Assembly: GCF_028751545.1 (NCBI RefSeq)
Contig: NZ_CP071867.1
Span: forward strand, 779,306 to 843,305
Origin: Gilliamella sp. B3022
GTDB lineage: Bacteria > Pseudomonadota > Gammaproteobacteria > Enterobacterales > Orbaceae
Direction of reading: 5' to 3'
DNA: 64,000 nucleotides
Notes under the pieces: model-generated
Seen by the model: only the letters and a program-made list of their open reading frames with translations
The model's database searches: none
What the model was told of the DNA's origin: nothing
Shown here: positions 18,277 to 29,964 of the stretch, one piece after another
Numbering within the stretch: position 1 is the first letter of the stretch
Layout of the letters: the number at the start of each line of letters is the position of its first letter
Translations under genes and position numbers: made by a program

Positions 18277-18873
18277 ATGCAAAAAATTGTTTTAGCAACA
18301 AATAACCAAGGTAAAGTTAATGAACTCCAAAACCTTTTAGCCAATGCAGGGTTTAACATTGTTGCACAAAAAGAGTTCAATGTACCTGATGTGGATGAAA
18401 CAGGTTTAAGCTTTATTGAAAATGCGATATTAAAAGCAAGACATACCGCTAAATTTACTGGATTGCCAGCAATCGCTGATGATTCCGGATTAGTGGTTAA
18501 TGCTCTTGACGGTGCTCCAGGGATCTATTCTGCCCGTTATGCAGGTGAACAAGGTAACGATGAAAACAATAATCAAAAATTATTACAGGAATTAAACAAT
18601 GTACCAAGTGAAAAACGTTCCGCTTATTTTTATTGTGCATTGGCATTTATGCGACATGAAAATGATCCAACACCAATTATTTGCTTAGGAAAGTGGAATG
18701 GCATCATTTTGAATGAAACACGAGGTACAGGTGGCTTTGGCTACGATCCATTATTTTATGTACCTGAACTCAATTGCAGTGCAGCAGAGTTAACAAAAGA
18801 GCATAAAAGCCAGATTTCTCATCGAGGACAAGCACTTAAACAACTTATTGCTAAGATTAAAACCGAAAATTAA
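18277..18873 (+). CDS. rdgB: dITP/XTP pyrophosphatase (non-canonical purine NTPase)
   Basis: Hydrolyses ITP, dITP and XTP to monophosphates so that deaminated purines do not enter nucleic acids. The HAM1/Maf-like pattern is clear: [14 protein letters not shown] (residues 4-17), [18 protein letters not shown], the core [23 protein letters not shown] and [13 protein letters not shown], then [10 protein letters not shown] at the end. 198 aa against 197 in E. coli. An AAGGAA site precedes the ATG. It follows rluA and precedes rapZ on the same strand. Confidence 0.96.
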   Translation: MQKIVLATNNQGKVNELQNLLANAGFNIVAQKEFNVPDVDETGLSFIENAILKARHTAKFTGLPAIADDSGLVVNALDGAPGIYSARYAGEQGNDENNNQKLLQELNNVPSEKRSAYFYCALAFMRHENDPTPIICLGKWNGIILNETRGTGGFGYDPLFYVPELNCSAAELTKEHKSQISHRGQALKQLIAKIKTEN

Positions 18874-18956
18874 ATCAGTTTCATATCAACACGAAATTGC
18901 ATCTTTACAAACAAACAGTATATACTGAAAAAAACATCAATATTGGAGTTTTAATT

Positions 18957-19805
18957 GTGATTCTGATGATAGTAAGTGGACGTTCTGGTTCAGGAAAATC
19001 AATTGCTTTACGAGCGCTAGAGGATATGGGATTTTATTGTGTTGATAATATTCCTGTCGCTTTATTACCGCAATTAGCCGATGCATTAAAAAATAATAAT
19101 ACGCCTGTTGCTGTTAGTATTGATATTCGCAATTTACCTATCAATTTTGAATTTAATTACGATATACTGCAAAAACTTCCTGAATCAGTAACACCTGAAA
19201 TCATTTTCTTAGACTGTAGCCGTAATACTCTTATCCGTCGTTATAGTGAAACAAGGCGAATCCATCCTTTAGCCAACCAAAAATATTCACTTGAGGAAGC
19301 AATCGATCTTGAAGAAAATTATTTAGAATCGTTAAAATCACATGCAAGTTTAGTAATTAATACTGATAATCTTTCCGTTCACGAATTATCTGACATTTTA
19401 AGAACACGTATTTTAGGTAAAAAAGAGCGTGAATTGACTATCATTTTTGAATCATTTGGGTTTAAACATGGATTACCAGTTGATGCCGATTTTGTATTTG
19501 ATGTCCGTTTTTTACCTAATCCTCATTGGGATATCAATTTAAGACCCCTAACCGGATTAGATAAACCTGTTATAAATTATCTATCCAAACAAGATGAAGT
19601 AACCAATTTTATTTATCAAACCGCTAATTATTTACAACAATGGTTGCCAATGTTGGAGAAAAATAATCGAAGTTATTTAACTATCGCTATTGGCTGTACC
19701 GGTGGACAACACCGTTCTGTTTTTATTGCAGAACAGTTAGCTGAATTTTTTCAAGCACAAAATAAACAAACACAAATTCGCCATCGAACATTAGAAAAAA
19801 GATAA
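18957..19805 (+). CDS. rapZ: RNase adapter protein RapZ
   Basis: RapZ binds GlcN6P and small RNAs; in enteric bacteria it delivers GlmZ to RNase E and so tunes GlmS. The N-terminal P-loop [32 protein letters not shown], and the conserved C-terminal block [20 protein letters not shown]...[17 protein letters not shown] are all present. I choose GTG 18957 (282 aa; E. coli 284), which has GGAG nine bases upstream and begins VILMIVSG, the family's usual N-terminus. The longer frame from 18897 adds 20 unrelated residues. Confidence 0.93.
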   Translation: MILMIVSGRSGSGKSIALRALEDMGFYCVDNIPVALLPQLADALKNNNTPVAVSIDIRNLPINFEFNYDILQKLPESVTPEIIFLDCSRNTLIRRYSETRRIHPLANQKYSLEEAIDLEENYLESLKSHASLVINTDNLSVHELSDILRTRILGKKERELTIIFESFGFKHGLPVDADFVFDVRFLPNPHWDINLRPLTGLDKPVINYLSKQDEVTNFIYQTANYLQQWLPMLEKNNRSYLTIAIGCTGGQHRSVFIAEQLAEFFQAQNKQTQIRHRTLEKR

Positions 19806-20636
19806 TTATTTATTTAGATCATTATTAAAATTCCATGCATCTTCTAAACGTTTTATACAATGTTCAAAAATGTATTTTAATGTTACTTTTGGTTTAGATT
19901 CTGTTGGTAATGGAATTACAAGTTGACTGACTTTGATTAATTCAATATCTAATGGTAAGTTAGCCAGTTTATTTTTAAGCACATTGATCGTCTGTGGATG
20001 TGGGTGCCCAATAGCAATGGCTGAACCATTTTTACGTGCAACTTTGATAGCTAACTCGAATTGTTGACTAATAGCAGCTTCATTTTGCTTATCATCTAGA
20101 AATACATCTCGTTCTAAGACGGGAATATCATAAATACTTGCAGCATCTATGACCGCTGTTTTTCCGACAGTTTTACTATCTAAAAAAAACATTGAGTGAT
20201 GGCGGAGTGCTTTCATAACATTTTCCATTCCAATTTGGTTGGATGTCATTAAGCTACCCATATGATTATTAACACCAATTGCATGAGGTACTTGTGCTAC
20301 CGCATCGGTTACAATACGATCAACTTCCTCTTCTTCCATATAAGGATACAAAGTATCTTTTTCTAACGGCTGCTTACCAAATGGCGCCATTGGCAAATGA
20401 ATGATCACATCATTACCATGTTGATGAGCGATATTTGCAATACGATGCGCATTTGGAGAATTAGGCAATACCGCCACAGTAATATTAGGCGAAAGCTTAA
20501 TAATTTGTTCTTCATTATGTTGCCTATAGCCAAAATCATCAATAACAATTGCTAACTGTGCCGCCCATACATTGCTTGTTTGTAATAATAGACCGAGGGC
20601 CATTGAACTAAGTAAACGAACCACTATTTTAACCAT
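19806..20636 (-). CDS. yibQ: divergent polysaccharide deacetylase family protein YibQ
   Basis: 276 aa: a signal peptide (cleavage near VWA-AQ, residue 26), then the DUF610 fold related to polysaccharide deacetylases. Recognisable blocks are LAIVIDDFGYR, ITVAVLPNSPNA, DVIIHLPMAP, VNNHMGSLMTS, FFLDSKTVGK, ERDVFLDD and IAIGHPHPQTI, which retain Asp/His residues of a metal site. The biochemical activity is not established. It overlaps the 3' end of envC by 13 bases, the same envC-yibQ order as in E. coli, so coupled translation is likely and a cell-wall role is inferred from that. Its stop abuts the stop of rapZ with no gap. Confidence 0.88.
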   Translation of the reverse strand: MVKIVVRLLSSMALGLLLQTSNVWAAQLAIVIDDFGYRQHNEEQIIKLSPNITVAVLPNSPNAHRIANIAHQHGNDVIIHLPMAPFGKQPLEKDTLYPYMEEEEVDRIVTDAVAQVPHAIGVNNHMGSLMTSNQIGMENVMKALRHHSMFFLDSKTVGKTAVIDAASIYDIPVLERDVFLDDKQNEAAISQQFELAIKVARKNGSAIAIGHPHPQTINVLKNKLANLPLDIELIKVSQLVIPLPTESKPKVTLKYIFEHCIKRLEDAWNFNNDLNK

Positions 20637-21835
20637 CCACTAGGATTTAACGCTTTTCCATCTCGACGAATTTCAAAATATAATCCTGAACTATTTTGCC
20701 CACCACTAGAGCCTACTAAAGCAATGGGTTGACCACTATAAATTTTATCACCGACTGCCACAAGCACTCTCTGATTATATCCATACAAACTCATATCACC
20801 TTTACCATGTTCAATTGCGACAACAAAACCATAACCTTGTAACCAACTCGCTAATATTACTCGTCCATTGGCTATCGCTTTCACTTGTGTACCATCTTTA
20901 GCATTTATCACCATTCCTTTCCAATATAATTCACCTTGTAGTGACTCACCAAATCGATGTAAGACAGTTCCACTTACAGGCCAATTAAACTGGCGTTGTG
21001 GTTTACCAATGCCACTCACTCGAGCCATGAGCGAACGCTCATCAGGGCTTAAAGTATAATTATTATTTTTTTGTTTTGCTTGTATATTTTTTGCTTGTCT
21101 TGCTTCTTCTTCTGCTACACGCCGGCTTTCTCTCTCAGCTTCAGCAATTTTTGCTTGTAGTTTTGTCTCATTTTCATGCAATTGAGCCAGTTTTTGTTGA
21201 TTTACTTGCATGGATGATTCTAATGAAGTAATCGTTTTTTTTCTATCTTGACGATTTTTTTCAAGTCCTATTTGTTCCTGCTTTTGTTTTGTTTGTAACG
21301 TTTGCTGGGAGACCTGTTTCTTTTGTAAAGCTAATTTTTTTTCGTTAAGCTGTAATTGAGTTTCACGCAGAGCATTAATATGTTGTTCTCTGGCGTCATT
21401 AATGTAACCAAAATAGGTGATAAGACGTTCATTACGTTCACTTTGTTCACTAGCAAAAATAAGCTCAAAACCTGTTTTTTTACCTAGTTTAAAAGCTGTT
21501 TCAAGTTGCTTTGCTAATGCGCGTCTTTGTTGCTGTTGTTTAACATTTAACTCATCGATCTGCTTGATTAACTGAGTAATTTCCTTATTAAGTTTATTCA
21601 ATGTGACATTATTTTTTTCAATTGAAGTCAACAGTTTGGCAATCTCAGTTTCTTGGTGTTTGAGATCACTCACTAATTGTGTTCTTTCCTTTTTCTGTTC
21701 AGCTAAACGAATTTCTTGTTCTTTAATTGACTGGCGCAAAGTTTGTAACTTCTGATTATCATCCATAGCATACAAGAAGTTGGCGTGCATTAATCCAATT
21801 AAAATAGGGATAAGAAATTTTTGATAAATAGCCAT
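20624..21835 (-). CDS. envC: murein hydrolase activator EnvC
   Basis: EnvC is recruited by FtsEX and activates the amidases AmiA and AmiB at the septum. From the ATG at 21835 the protein has 403 aa: a signal peptide (LIPILIGLMHANFLYA), long coiled coils (about residues 20-250, rich in K, E and Q) and a C-terminal LytM domain (WPVSGTVLHRFGE...IEHGKGDMSLYGYN...GSSGGQNSSGLYFEIR). The domain lacks the full HxH/zinc set of active LytM peptidases, as expected for an activator. An alternative TTG at 21862 adds nine residues; neither start has a strong ribosome binding site. yibQ follows with overlap. Confidence 0.9.
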   Translation of the reverse strand: MAIYQKFLIPILIGLMHANFLYAMDDNQKLQTLRQSIKEQEIRLAEQKKERTQLVSDLKHQETEIAKLLTSIEKNNVTLNKLNKEITQLIKQIDELNVKQQQQRRALAKQLETAFKLGKKTGFELIFASEQSERNERLITYFGYINDAREQHINALRETQLQLNEKKLALQKKQVSQQTLQTKQKQEQIGLEKNRQDRKKTITSLESSMQVNQQKLAQLHENETKLQAKIAEAERESRRVAEEEARQAKNIQAKQKNNNYTLSPDERSLMARVSGIGKPQRQFNWPVSGTVLHRFGESLQGELYWKGMVINAKDGTQVKAIANGRVILASWLQGYGFVVAIEHGKGDMSLYGYNQRVLVAVGDKIYSGQPIALVGSSGGQNSSGLYFEIRRDGKALNPSGWLK

Positions 21836-22045
21836 AGAATTGTAATTAGGATTTATTATCAAACGTAAATGATAAAATACTATACATACAAATAACTAAA
21901 TAAGCAAAATGTATACCATCTCAGTGGGTTTAAGAATAATTGCAGCATAATAGTATATTAGATATTTCACAAGCACTGATAAAAAGTATAAAATATAAAA
22001 CTATTTAAATTACCAAAAAATCAATTCAACCATAAAGATAACATC

Positions 22046-22978
22046 ATGCAAAAGTTTAATGTCAAAACCTTTCAAGGGTTAATACTAACGTTACAAGATT
22101 ACTGGGCTAATCAAGGTTGTACGGTGATTCAGCCGTTAGATATGGAAGTCGGGGCAGGAACCTCTCACCCTATGACTTGCTTACGAGCTCTTGGTCCCGA
22201 GCCTATTAATGCTGCTTATGTACAACCTTCGCGTCGCCCTACCGATGGTCGCTATGGCGAAAACCCAAACAGGCTACAACATTATTATCAATTTCAAGTT
22301 ATCTTAAAACCTTCTCCTGACAATATTCAAGAGCTATATTTAGGTTCATTAAAAGAGTTAGGTCTGGATCCAACTATCAATGATATTCGTTTTGTTGAAG
22401 ACAACTGGGAAAACCCAACTTTAGGCGCATGGGGACTAGGTTGGGAAGTTTGGTTAAATGGTATGGAAGTTACCCAATTTACTTATTTTCAACAAGTTGG
22501 AGGACTTGAGTGTAAACCTGTTACAGGTGAAATTACTTATGGTCTTGAACGACTCGCTATGTATATTCAAGGTGTAGATAGCGTATATGATTTAGTTTGG
22601 AGTGACGGTGCATTTGGTAAAACAACTTATGGCGATGTGTTTCATCAAAATGAAGTGGAACAATCAACTTATAATTTTGAATATGCCAATACTGAATTTT
22701 TATTTTACTGTTTTGAACAGCATGAAAAAGAAGCTAAATTTTTACTTGAACTCGAAAAACCACTGCCATTACCGGCTTATGAACGTATTTTAAAAGCTGC
22801 TCACTGTTTTAATTTACTTGACGCACGTAAAGCAATTTCAGTTACTGAAAGGCAACGGTATATTTTACGAATCAGAACATTAACCAAAATGGTGGCTGAA
22901 GCATACTATGCATCACGCGAAGCACTCGGCTTCCCTATGTGCCAAAATTCACGTTCTAACCCAAGCGTAGCAAAGTAG
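22046..22978 (+). CDS. glyQ: glycyl-tRNA synthetase alpha subunit
   Basis: Catalytic alpha chain of the alpha2-beta2 bacterial glycyl-tRNA synthetase. The class II core is intact: [60 protein letters not shown] and [20 protein letters not shown]. 310 aa against 303 in E. coli. It is followed by glyS after a 13-base gap, so the pair forms one operon. The start ATG has only a weak AAAGATAA upstream. Confidence 0.97.
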   Translation: MQKFNVKTFQGLILTLQDYWANQGCTVIQPLDMEVGAGTSHPMTCLRALGPEPINAAYVQPSRRPTDGRYGENPNRLQHYYQFQVILKPSPDNIQELYLGSLKELGLDPTINDIRFVEDNWENPTLGAWGLGWEVWLNGMEVTQFTYFQQVGGLECKPVTGEITYGLERLAMYIQGVDSVYDLVWSDGAFGKTTYGDVFHQNEVEQSTYNFEYANTEFLFYCFEQHEKEAKFLLELEKPLPLPAYERILKAAHCFNLLDARKAISVTERQRYILRIRTLTKMVAEAYYASREALGFPMCQNSRSNPSVAK

Positions 22979-22991
22979 GAATTTAAAGATT

Positions 22992-25058
22992 ATGCAAAAA
23001 ACATTTTTAGTGGAAATTGGTACTGAAGAGTTACCTCCAAAATCACTCCGAACATTAGCTGAGAGTTTTGCAGCGAATTTTATTGAACAACTTGATAATG
23101 CCAAATTGGAACACGGTGAAGTACTTTGGTATGCATCGCCTCGTCGTTTAGCATTAAAAGTATTGAATTTAAATGATACACAGCCAGATAGCCAAATCCT
23201 GAAACGTGGTCCAGCAGTGAGTGCTGCATTTGATGCAAATGGCAATCCAACCAAAGCAGCGGAAGGATGGGCTCGCGGATGTGGTATTAGCGTAGTGCAG
23301 GCTCAACGGATCCAAACTGATAAAGGAGAATGGCTTTGTTATACGCAAAATCAAAAAGGCCAGCCTGTAGTTAATTTATTGTGTGAAATGGTAAAAAATG
23401 CATTAAGCAAATTACCCATTCCTAAACCGATGCGTTGGGCTGCCCGTCAAGTTGAGTTTATTCGACCAAGTCATACTGTAACGATGCTTTATGGTGAAGA
23501 TTTAGTGCCTGGTATTATTTTAGACATTGAATCTAACCGAGTAATTCGTGGTCATCGCTTTATGGGTGAACAAGAATTTACTATCGATAATGCTGATCAA
23601 TATCCTGATATTTTAGAGCAACGAGGTAAAGTCATCGCGGATTATGATAAACGTAAAGCTATCATCAAACAACAAGCTCAAGCTGCTGCAGCTAAACTGA
23701 ATGGTAAAGCAGATTTAACCGACAGTTTACTTGAGGAAGTGTCTTCTTTAGTTGAATGGCCAGTAGTGTTAACAGCTAAATTTGAAGAACGCTTTTTAGC
23801 TGTACCTGCCGAATCATTGGTCTATACCATGAAAGGCGATCAAAAATATTTCCCAGTTTACGATAAGCAAGGCAAACTGCTACCAAATTTTATTTTTGTG
23901 GCAAATATTGAATCAAAAGACCCACAAGTGGTGATTTCAGGTAATGAAAAGGTTGTTCGCCCTCGCCTTGCGGATGCGGAATTCTTTTATCAATCTGATT
24001 TAAAACAACGTTTAGAAGATCGCTTACCTCGTCTTGAAACCGTTCTATTTCAACAACAATTAGGAACAGTTAAAGATAAAGCGTTGCGCTTAGAAGCTTT
24101 GTCTGGCTTTGTTGCCGATAAAATAGGTGCTAACGTTGAACAAGCTAAGCGTGCAGGTAAACTGACTAAATGTGATTTAGTGACAAATACCGTTTTTGAG
24201 TTCCCTGAAACGCAAGGTATCATGGGTCGCTATTTAGCACTAAAAGATGGAGAAAGTATCGAAATAGCTACAGCTATCGAGGAGCAATACAAACCTCGCT
24301 TTGCTGGTGATGAGTTACCGAGTACTTACGTGTCATGCGCTGTGTCTATTGCCGAGAAAATGGATACTTTAGCGGGTATTTTTGGTATTGGTCAACACCC
24401 TAAAGGTGATAAAGATCCATTTGCGTTACGTCGTGCAGCCATTGGCGTTCTACGTATTATTGTTGAAAAAGCGCTACCTTTAGATTTGTCAGATTTATCA
24501 AGTTATGCGGTGTTACTATATGGCGATAAGTTAAACAATAAAAATGTTGTTGAAGATATTGTTAGCTTTATGCAAGGACGATTCCGTGCTTGGTATCAAG
24601 AACAAGGTTTTACCATTGATACCATTCAAGCTGTATTAGCACTCAATCCAACTAAACCTGCCGATTTTGATGCCAGAGTTAAAGCAGTAACGCATTTTAG
24701 GACATTATCGGAAGCATCGTCATTAGCGGAAGCCAATAAACGTGTTTCAAATATTTTGTCTAAAACCGATAGCATTATCTCTGAACATGTAAATGCTGCC
24801 CTGTTGGTAGATGGTGCTGAAGGAGAATTAGCTAAACATGTGGCAATATTAACGGATAAATTAGCGCCTTACTTTAAAGATGGACGTTATCAAGAGGCTT
24901 TAGTTGAATTAGCCGCGCTTAAAACACCAATTGATGCCTTCTTTGAGAAGGTCATGGTGATGGTAGATGATGAACAGGTTAAACTCAATCGTTTAGCCCT
25001 TTTGAAAAAGCTACAAAATTTATTTTTAAAAGTTGCTGACATTTCACTTTTACAATAA
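22992..25058 (+). CDS. glyS: glycyl-tRNA synthetase beta subunit
   Basis: Beta chain needed for tRNA binding by the GlyRS tetramer. It begins [15 protein letters not shown] and contains [72 protein letters not shown] and the HD-like segment with [15 protein letters not shown]; an anticodon-binding DALR-like region forms the C-terminus. 688 aa against 689 in E. coli. A complementary frame around 22949-23354 is only a shadow. Confidence 0.97.
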   Translation: MQKTFLVEIGTEELPPKSLRTLAESFAANFIEQLDNAKLEHGEVLWYASPRRLALKVLNLNDTQPDSQILKRGPAVSAAFDANGNPTKAAEGWARGCGISVVQAQRIQTDKGEWLCYTQNQKGQPVVNLLCEMVKNALSKLPIPKPMRWAARQVEFIRPSHTVTMLYGEDLVPGIILDIESNRVIRGHRFMGEQEFTIDNADQYPDILEQRGKVIADYDKRKAIIKQQAQAAAAKLNGKADLTDSLLEEVSSLVEWPVVLTAKFEERFLAVPAESLVYTMKGDQKYFPVYDKQGKLLPNFIFVANIESKDPQVVISGNEKVVRPRLADAEFFYQSDLKQRLEDRLPRLETVLFQQQLGTVKDKALRLEALSGFVADKIGANVEQAKRAGKLTKCDLVTNTVFEFPETQGIMGRYLALKDGESIEIATAIEEQYKPRFAGDELPSTYVSCAVSIAEKMDTLAGIFGIGQHPKGDKDPFALRRAAIGVLRIIVEKALPLDLSDLSSYAVLLYGDKLNNKNVVEDIVSFMQGRFRAWYQEQGFTIDTIQAVLALNPTKPADFDARVKAVTHFRTLSEASSLAEANKRVSNILSKTDSIISEHVNAALLVDGAEGELAKHVAILTDKLAPYFKDGRYQEALVELAALKTPIDAFFEKVMVMVDDEQVKLNRLALLKKLQNLFLKVADISLLQ

Positions 25059-25079
25059 TATCCCTTTCGTTAATTATAT

Positions 25080-25107
25080 TTAGTGGTAACTTAATAGTTA
25101 CCACTAA
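25080..25107 (+). terminator. perfect hairpin after glyS
   Basis: TTAGTGGTAACT (25080-25091), loop TAAT, AGTTACCACTAA (25096-25107): a perfect 12-bp stem, 21 bases after the glyS stop and 18 bases before the next start. No T-run follows, so it may be an attenuating or mRNA-end-protecting structure more than a full terminator. Confidence 0.5.
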
Positions 25108-25125
25108 TGAGGTAAGAATATAAAC

Positions 25126-25929
25126 ATGCAAACAGAACTCTCTTTTTCCATAGTTTTTACTCAGGCCGCTAATTTTATTCGAAATCGGTTTTGGCCAATC
25201 GCGCTAATCAGTTTATTCTTAAATTTAGTCTCATCATTAATTTTAAAAAATACAGTTGATCTAGCTACTCTCACTCAACTTCTTCAAACAGAAAATTCAA
25301 GCGCATTTCCACATTTATTAAAATTGCTAGTAATTAAATTAGTATTATTTATAGTAATTGATGCTATTTTAATTGCCGTTATTTATAACTATTCTATCCA
25401 TGAAAAACTGAATTTAAATACAGTATTCTCCAGAATGTTACCCAATTTACTCTATATGATTGGTTTTGAATTGGTATTCTTAATCATATTGCCAGTAGTA
25501 TTTCTATTTGGGGGATTAATATTTATGATTTTAGGATTAATTATTCCAAATACTGTAGCCATTTTTTTATTTGTAATTGTCGCGATTGTATTTGCTGTAT
25601 TTTTTAATGCACTTTACTATAATTTTTGTGGATTAATCACTCAACCAACGACTAAAACTTTTTTCGAAAAATTCGCTGAGTGTAACAGATATACCTTAAA
25701 GTATTGGCGTTTCGCTCTTCCAATGATGCTAATATATTTTCTTGTAATTTTAGTCGTTTCGCTTTTTAATTCAGTAAACAGTAATACTTTTTTATCTGTT
25801 ATTTATTCAACATTATTAACAATCTTAAATATTTTTACAATTTGCTTCTTTTATCGATTGAATATGCTATTAACAAATAACAAATCAGATCTTGAAGCAA
25901 CTGAGCAAAATAACAATTTAATTATTTAA
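25126..25929 (+). CDS. UPF0259-type membrane protein (YciC-like)
   Basis: 267 aa, very hydrophobic, with about six predicted membrane segments (for example residues 22-42, 70-95, 110-160, 205-225). The opening FTQAANFIRNRFWPIALISLFL and the late block FAECNRYTLKYWRFALPMMLIYF resemble the YciC/UPF0259 family of inner-membrane proteins of unknown function; the resemblance is by pattern, so the assignment is tentative. AGGTAAG lies about ten bases upstream of the ATG. Neighbours glyS and ybaK give no functional hint. Confidence 0.65.
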   Translation: MQTELSFSIVFTQAANFIRNRFWPIALISLFLNLVSSLILKNTVDLATLTQLLQTENSSAFPHLLKLLVIKLVLFIVIDAILIAVIYNYSIHEKLNLNTVFSRMLPNLLYMIGFELVFLIILPVVFLFGGLIFMILGLIIPNTVAIFLFVIVAIVFAVFFNALYYNFCGLITQPTTKTFFEKFAECNRYTLKYWRFALPMMLIYFLVILVVSLFNSVNSNTFLSVIYSTLLTILNIFTICFFYRLNMLLTNNKSDLEATEQNNNLII

Positions 25930-26028
25930 ATAATAATTACTTTCTCATATTACCCTATTCACTTTCGTGACTAGGGTAGTTAAAATTAAATAATTAACCT
26001 ATTTTATTTCATCCTAGTAGACACCACT

Positions 26029-26514
26029 ATGACACCTGCGATTAACCTTCTCAAAAAGTTAAATATCACATTTAAAATTCATCAATATGAACATAATCCT
26101 AATGATACACATTATGGACAAGAAGCCGTGAATAAACTCGCTCCCAGTTTAAACGTAGTTGCTGCACAAGTGTTTAAAACATTGGTTGTGAGTTTAAATG
26201 GTAACGATAAGACGTTAGCAGTTTGTGTATTACCTGTTGATAATCATTTAGATCTTAAAAAAGTAGCCAAAGCGCTGAATTGTAAAAAAGTCGATTTAGC
26301 AGATCCTAGTTTAGCTCAAAAAATTACCGGTTATTTAGTAGGAGGTATTAGTCCATTAGGACAGAAAAAGCAATTACCTACTGTTATAGATTCAAGTGCA
26401 GATCAACTAGAAAAAATGTTTATTTCGGGAGGAAGAAGAGGCTTAGAAATAGAACTGATCCCACAAGATTTAGCTAGAATATTAAAAGCAACATTTGTAG
26501 AAATAAAATCTTAA
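26029..26514 (+). CDS. ybaK: Cys-tRNA(Pro)/Cys-tRNA(Cys) deacylase YbaK
   Basis: Free-standing editing factor that hydrolyses Cys-tRNA(Pro) formed by ProRS. 161 aa (E. coli 159) with the YbaK fold: [20 protein letters not shown] at the start, [32 protein letters not shown] with the functional lysine, [19 protein letters not shown] and [13 protein letters not shown]. The gene stands alone between the YciC-like gene and hupA, on the opposite strand to hupA. Confidence 0.93.
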   Translation: MTPAINLLKKLNITFKIHQYEHNPNDTHYGQEAVNKLAPSLNVVAAQVFKTLVVSLNGNDKTLAVCVLPVDNHLDLKKVAKALNCKKVDLADPSLAQKITGYLVGGISPLGQKKQLPTVIDSSADQLEKMFISGGRRGLEIELIPQDLARILKATFVEIKS

Positions 26515-26578
26515 TTTTATATAAATCTGCTTTTGTTTTATAACAAATCGCTGTGTGTTGAAAAAAGAAAATAGCCAA

Positions 26579-26612
26579 GAAAAACTAGGCCACAAGACAA
26601 CGTCTTATGACC
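26579..26612 (-). terminator. rho-independent terminator of hupA
   Basis: Read on the minus strand, GGTCATAAGAC (from 26612) pairs with GTCTTGTGGCC (to 26588) through an 11-bp stem with two G-U pairs and a three-base loop, followed by TAGTTTTTC. It lies about 47 bases after the hupA stop. Confidence 0.7.
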
Positions 26613-26658
26613 AAAAGTACATCCCATCAATATAATAAAATAGGAAGAAAAACCAAAC

Positions 26659-26931
26659 TTATTTGATTGCTTCTTTTAAGCTTTTACCAGATACAAACGC
26701 TGGTACTTTACTTGCGGCAATTTTGATTTCTTTACCAGTTTTTGGATTACGACCAATACGAGCTTTACGATCGTTAACTTTGAATGTACCAAAACCAACT
26801 AATTGCACGGATTCACCCGCTTTCAATGATTCAGTAATAGCTGCTAATGTTGCTTCTAGAGCTGTTTTTGCAGCAACTTTTGTAATATCTGCTTTGCTAG
26901 CAATAGCATCGACAAGTTCTGTTTTATTCAT
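26659..26931 (-). CDS. hupA: nucleoid protein HU, alpha type
   Basis: 90-residue histone-like protein that bends and compacts DNA as a dimer. The sequence [20 protein letters not shown] and the beta-arm signature [19 protein letters not shown] match HU-alpha better than HU-beta. The location supports this: in E. coli hupA also follows hemE and yjaG. AAGGATATTTCC leads into the ATG. No second HU gene is in the window. Confidence 0.95.
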   Translation of the reverse strand: MNKTELVDAIASKADITKVAAKTALEATLAAITESLKAGESVQLVGFGTFKVNDRKARIGRNPKTGKEIKIAASKVPAFVSGKSLKEAIK

Positions 26932-27105
26932 GGAAATATCCTTACATAATTATTTTATTGTTAAAGTTAACATTATAAGCAATGCCGAGAATCAACTTTG
27001 CTTCTGTAAACAACCTCAGATTACATTGTTATTAAATGTAGTCTATATTCTCCTAATGTTAAAGAAAAATTTGGTAAAAAATAAAAAAATGACGCATTTA
27101 AAAGC

Positions 27106-27699
27106 TTAATCGCTCAAAAAAACACCAATATTACTTATTGCTGATTCTCGAATATCGGCTTTTAAACCTTTTATTAAGTCAATCATATCGTTATTTTCAT
27201 CTCGTAATAATCGATAGATTTCCCATTGAAAATCAAATTCATCAATCACACTAGGTAAAGTTTGTTGCTCATCTTCACTTAGAGCAATATTTGATTTTGT
27301 CATTTCAAATTCTGCAACAGTTGTTGCCGATATACTACTCACTTTTATTGCGTGCTCAGCTATTTCACCAGTTAAGTGAGAGTGTAACACCTCACTTAAA
27401 GCCTGACATGCATCAATAGCAGGGTAAATCATGTAGGGACTATTTTCGGTGATAATAGGAATAATGACTTCTAACTTTTCCAATTGTAAATCAAAATTGA
27501 TTTTTACATTATCAATCAGTAATGATTCCCACATCAGATCAAGTATCTTTTTATAACTTTTAGCATCTTCTTCATTTTTCTGCTGTTTTGCATAAAAGAC
27601 AAAATTTGGATACATTCTCTCACACAAACAAAGCATAAATAAACGTTGTTGCCATAATGCTAATTTTTCGATTCTTAACTGAATTGGATTTTTAATCAT
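27106..27699 (-). CDS. yjaG: DUF416 family protein YjaG
   Basis: 197 aa from the ATG at 27699, an acidic soluble protein of the DUF416 family with unknown function. Family blocks include [34 protein letters not shown] and [18 protein letters not shown]. The start codon lies inside the last codons of hemE (eight-base overlap), with AAAGG upstream, which indicates translational coupling; the longer frame to 27735 is therefore unnecessary. The hemE-yjaG-hupA order is conserved with E. coli, where nfi lies between hemE and yjaG; nfi is absent here. Confidence 0.88.
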   Translation of the reverse strand: MIKNPIQLRIEKLALWQQRLFMLCLCERMYPNFVFYAKQQKNEEDAKSYKKILDLMWESLLIDNVKINFDLQLEKLEVIIPIITENSPYMIYPAIDACQALSEVLHSHLTGEIAEHAIKVSSISATTVAEFEMTKSNIALSEDEQQTLPSVIDEFDFQWEIYRLLRDENNDMIDLIKGLKADIRESAISNIGVFLSD

Positions 27700-28765
27700 G
27701 ATGAAACCTTTTGGAGCGTTGATGTACAGCCTCAATTAAATATTGTACATGTTCTACTGGAATATCTTGATGAATACCGTGTCCTAAATTAAAAATATGA
27801 CCATTCTCTGTACCATACTCTTTAAGAACAGTATCAACATTAGATTCTATTGTTTGTCTATCAGCATATAAAACCGACGGATCTAAATTACCTTGCACAG
27901 CAATTTTACCTTTTTGTCGAATATCACTTAAATTAACGGTCCAATCAACACCAATCGCATCGCAGCCAGTGTTAACAATATTATCTAACCATAATCCACC
28001 ACCCTTGGTAAACAATGTAACAGGCACATATGAGGTGATATCCGGAGTTTTATTACCTCGTTTTAACTTTGATAAAATTAATTGCATATAGTTGAGAGAA
28101 AATATTTGATAACTTTGATGACTTAACACTCCCCCCCAAGTATCAAATATCATTATTGATTGAGCTCCCGCTTCAATTTGTGCGTTTAAATATAAAGCAA
28201 CACTGGTTGACAATTTTTCAAGTAATAGATGCAGTGCTTTGGGATTACTATAAAGCATCTTTTTTATTTTGGTAAAAGCTTTACTGCTTCCCCCTTCAAT
28301 CATATAAGTCGCCAACGTCCAAGGACTACCAGAAAAACCGATTAAAGGAACTTTGCCATTAAGCTCTTTTTTTGTCAGGCTTATCGCATCCATTACATAG
28401 CTTAGAGACAATTGCGGATCGGGAATAGGTAATTTTTCAATATCAGATAAGTGAGATATAGTTTTAGCAAATTTGGGACCTTCCCCCGCTTCAAAATATA
28501 ATCCAAGTCCCATTGCATCAGGAATGGTTAATATGTCTGAAAAAATAATTGCTGCATCAAGATCAAACCGACGTAATGGTTGTAAAGTCACTTCACACGC
28601 TAATTCTGGTGTTTGGCACATCGTCATAAAATCACCAGCTTTAGCTCGTAACTGTCGATACTCAGGCAGATAACGTCCAGCTTGTCGCATCATCCAAATA
28701 GGGGTGTAATCAACAGGTAAACACTGTAATGCGCGTAAATAACGATCATTTTTTAATTGATTCAT
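27692..28765 (-). CDS. hemE: uroporphyrinogen decarboxylase
   Basis: Decarboxylates uroporphyrinogen III to coproporphyrinogen III in haem synthesis. Starts with [20 protein letters not shown] and the signature [54 protein letters not shown] and [15 protein letters not shown] follow, so the active-site Arg and Asp residues are retained. 357 aa against 354 in E. coli. First gene of the hemE-yjaG unit; 87 bases separate it from argP on the same strand. Confidence 0.96.
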   Translation of the reverse strand: MNQLKNDRYLRALQCLPVDYTPIWMMRQAGRYLPEYRQLRAKAGDFMTMCQTPELACEVTLQPLRRFDLDAAIIFSDILTIPDAMGLGLYFEAGEGPKFAKTISHLSDIEKLPIPDPQLSLSYVMDAISLTKKELNGKVPLIGFSGSPWTLATYMIEGGSSKAFTKIKKMLYSNPKALHLLLEKLSTSVALYLNAQIEAGAQSIMIFDTWGGVLSHQSYQIFSLNYMQLILSKLKRGNKTPDITSYVPVTLFTKGGGLWLDNIVNTGCDAIGVDWTVNLSDIRQKGKIAVQGNLDPSVLYADRQTIESNVDTVLKEYGTENGHIFNLGHGIHQDIPVEHVQYLIEAVHQRSKRFHHD

Positions 28766-28852
28766 ATTATTTGCTCTGTAAGTGATGATTGTACTTTGTA
28801 AAGAAGTTTCAGATTAGCACTACGTTTCAGTAAAAACATCTCGTTTTATTTA

Positions 28853-29758
28853 TTATTTTCTATCTTGTGGCTGAGATAAAGAACGTTGGGCATAACGAAT
28901 TAAAGTTTCAGAAATATTTTGCATTACACTACTTTCAGGTGCAAACCGATGCCAATAAAGCATTCGTCTTTGGTATAAACCTTCGGTCAAATTTACCAAT
29001 TCACCATTTTTTAACTCTTGCTCAACTTGTAACATCGGTATCATACAACAAGCAGATCCTTGCTTAGCAAGCTGAACAAAGGCTTCTGATGAACTTGTGA
29101 TATGACAAATTACACTGCCAGGTGTAAGATTAAAATTTTCTTGTAAAAAAGCTTGATGCATATCATCCAAATGGTCAAAAGCAACCGCAGGTGCTTTTAA
29201 AAGCGAAGATCGAGTCACACCATTAGGAAAGTATTTTTTAGCAAACTCAGGAGATGCAACAAAAATATAGTCAAGCGCCCCTAGTAAATCAGATAAACAA
29301 CCAGGTAATGGATTAGCTTGAATACTGATGGCCGCAACCACCGTGCCTAAACGCAATAGTTCTAAAGTATGCTCTTCATCCCTTACTTGAATATCAAAAC
29401 GAAGAATATTTTTATCCAACACGGGTTTTAAAGCAGGTAAAAGCCATGTGGCTAAAGAGTCTGCATTAATCGCAATAGATAACGACAAAGGGGTCGTATT
29501 TTGCTCATTATCACCTAACCATTGCTGTTCTAATAATTCAACTTGATGAAGCAATCCTAGAAGATGCTCTCCTTGTTTAGTGGCTTTCGGTGGTATAGTT
29601 CTAACTAATAATTGTTGACCGAAAAAGCTCTCTAATTGTTTGATACGCTGTGATACGGCTGGTTGTGTAATACACAATTTATCAGCTGCTCGTTCAAATC
29701 CCCGTTCTTTTATCACTGCATCTAATGCTTGTAATGCTCTATAATCTGGACGCTTCAT
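28853..29758 (-). CDS. argP: LysR-type regulator ArgP
   Basis: ArgP (IciA) activates lysine- and arginine-responsive genes such as argO, dapB and lysP. The N-terminal winged helix-turn-helix ([20 protein letters not shown], then [20 protein letters not shown]) is almost the E. coli sequence, and the effector domain continues to residue 301 (E. coli 297). It is divergent from rpiA across 206 bases, the same argP/rpiA neighbourhood as E. coli, which strengthens the assignment. The shared region is AT-rich and probably holds both promoters. Confidence 0.92.
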   Translation of the reverse strand: MKRPDYRALQALDAVIKERGFERAADKLCITQPAVSQRIKQLESFFGQQLLVRTIPPKATKQGEHLLGLLHQVELLEQQWLGDNEQNTTPLSLSIAINADSLATWLLPALKPVLDKNILRFDIQVRDEEHTLELLRLGTVVAAISIQANPLPGCLSDLLGALDYIFVASPEFAKKYFPNGVTRSSLLKAPAVAFDHLDDMHQAFLQENFNLTPGSVICHITSSSEAFVQLAKQGSACCMIPMLQVEQELKNGELVNLTEGLYQRRMLYWHRFAPESSVMQNISETLIRYAQRSLSQPQDRK

Positions 29759-29964
29759 AATCTCTTTACTAATGATTTGATCATTGATTGGATATTCAAG
29801 CTATTTTAATATCGTAAAAAATTTTTAATAGATCAAAAATTAATATATTTCTTAAAATACTAATGATTTTTGCTTTCCAATTGGGTACTATGCCATATCT
29901 TTAATAATTTTTCTTTTAAAATTTTATTTTTTTGAGAAAATTATCCTTCAGATAGGATGATATC

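Noticed and set aside
18897-18956. Longer N-terminus of RapZ
   Set aside because: Adds 20 residues absent from the family; GTG 18957 has a well-placed GGAG and starts at the conserved position.
26663-27109. 148-codon open frame antisense to hupA
   Set aside because: The opposite strand encodes HU in full; the antisense frame has no recognisable domain and no start signals.
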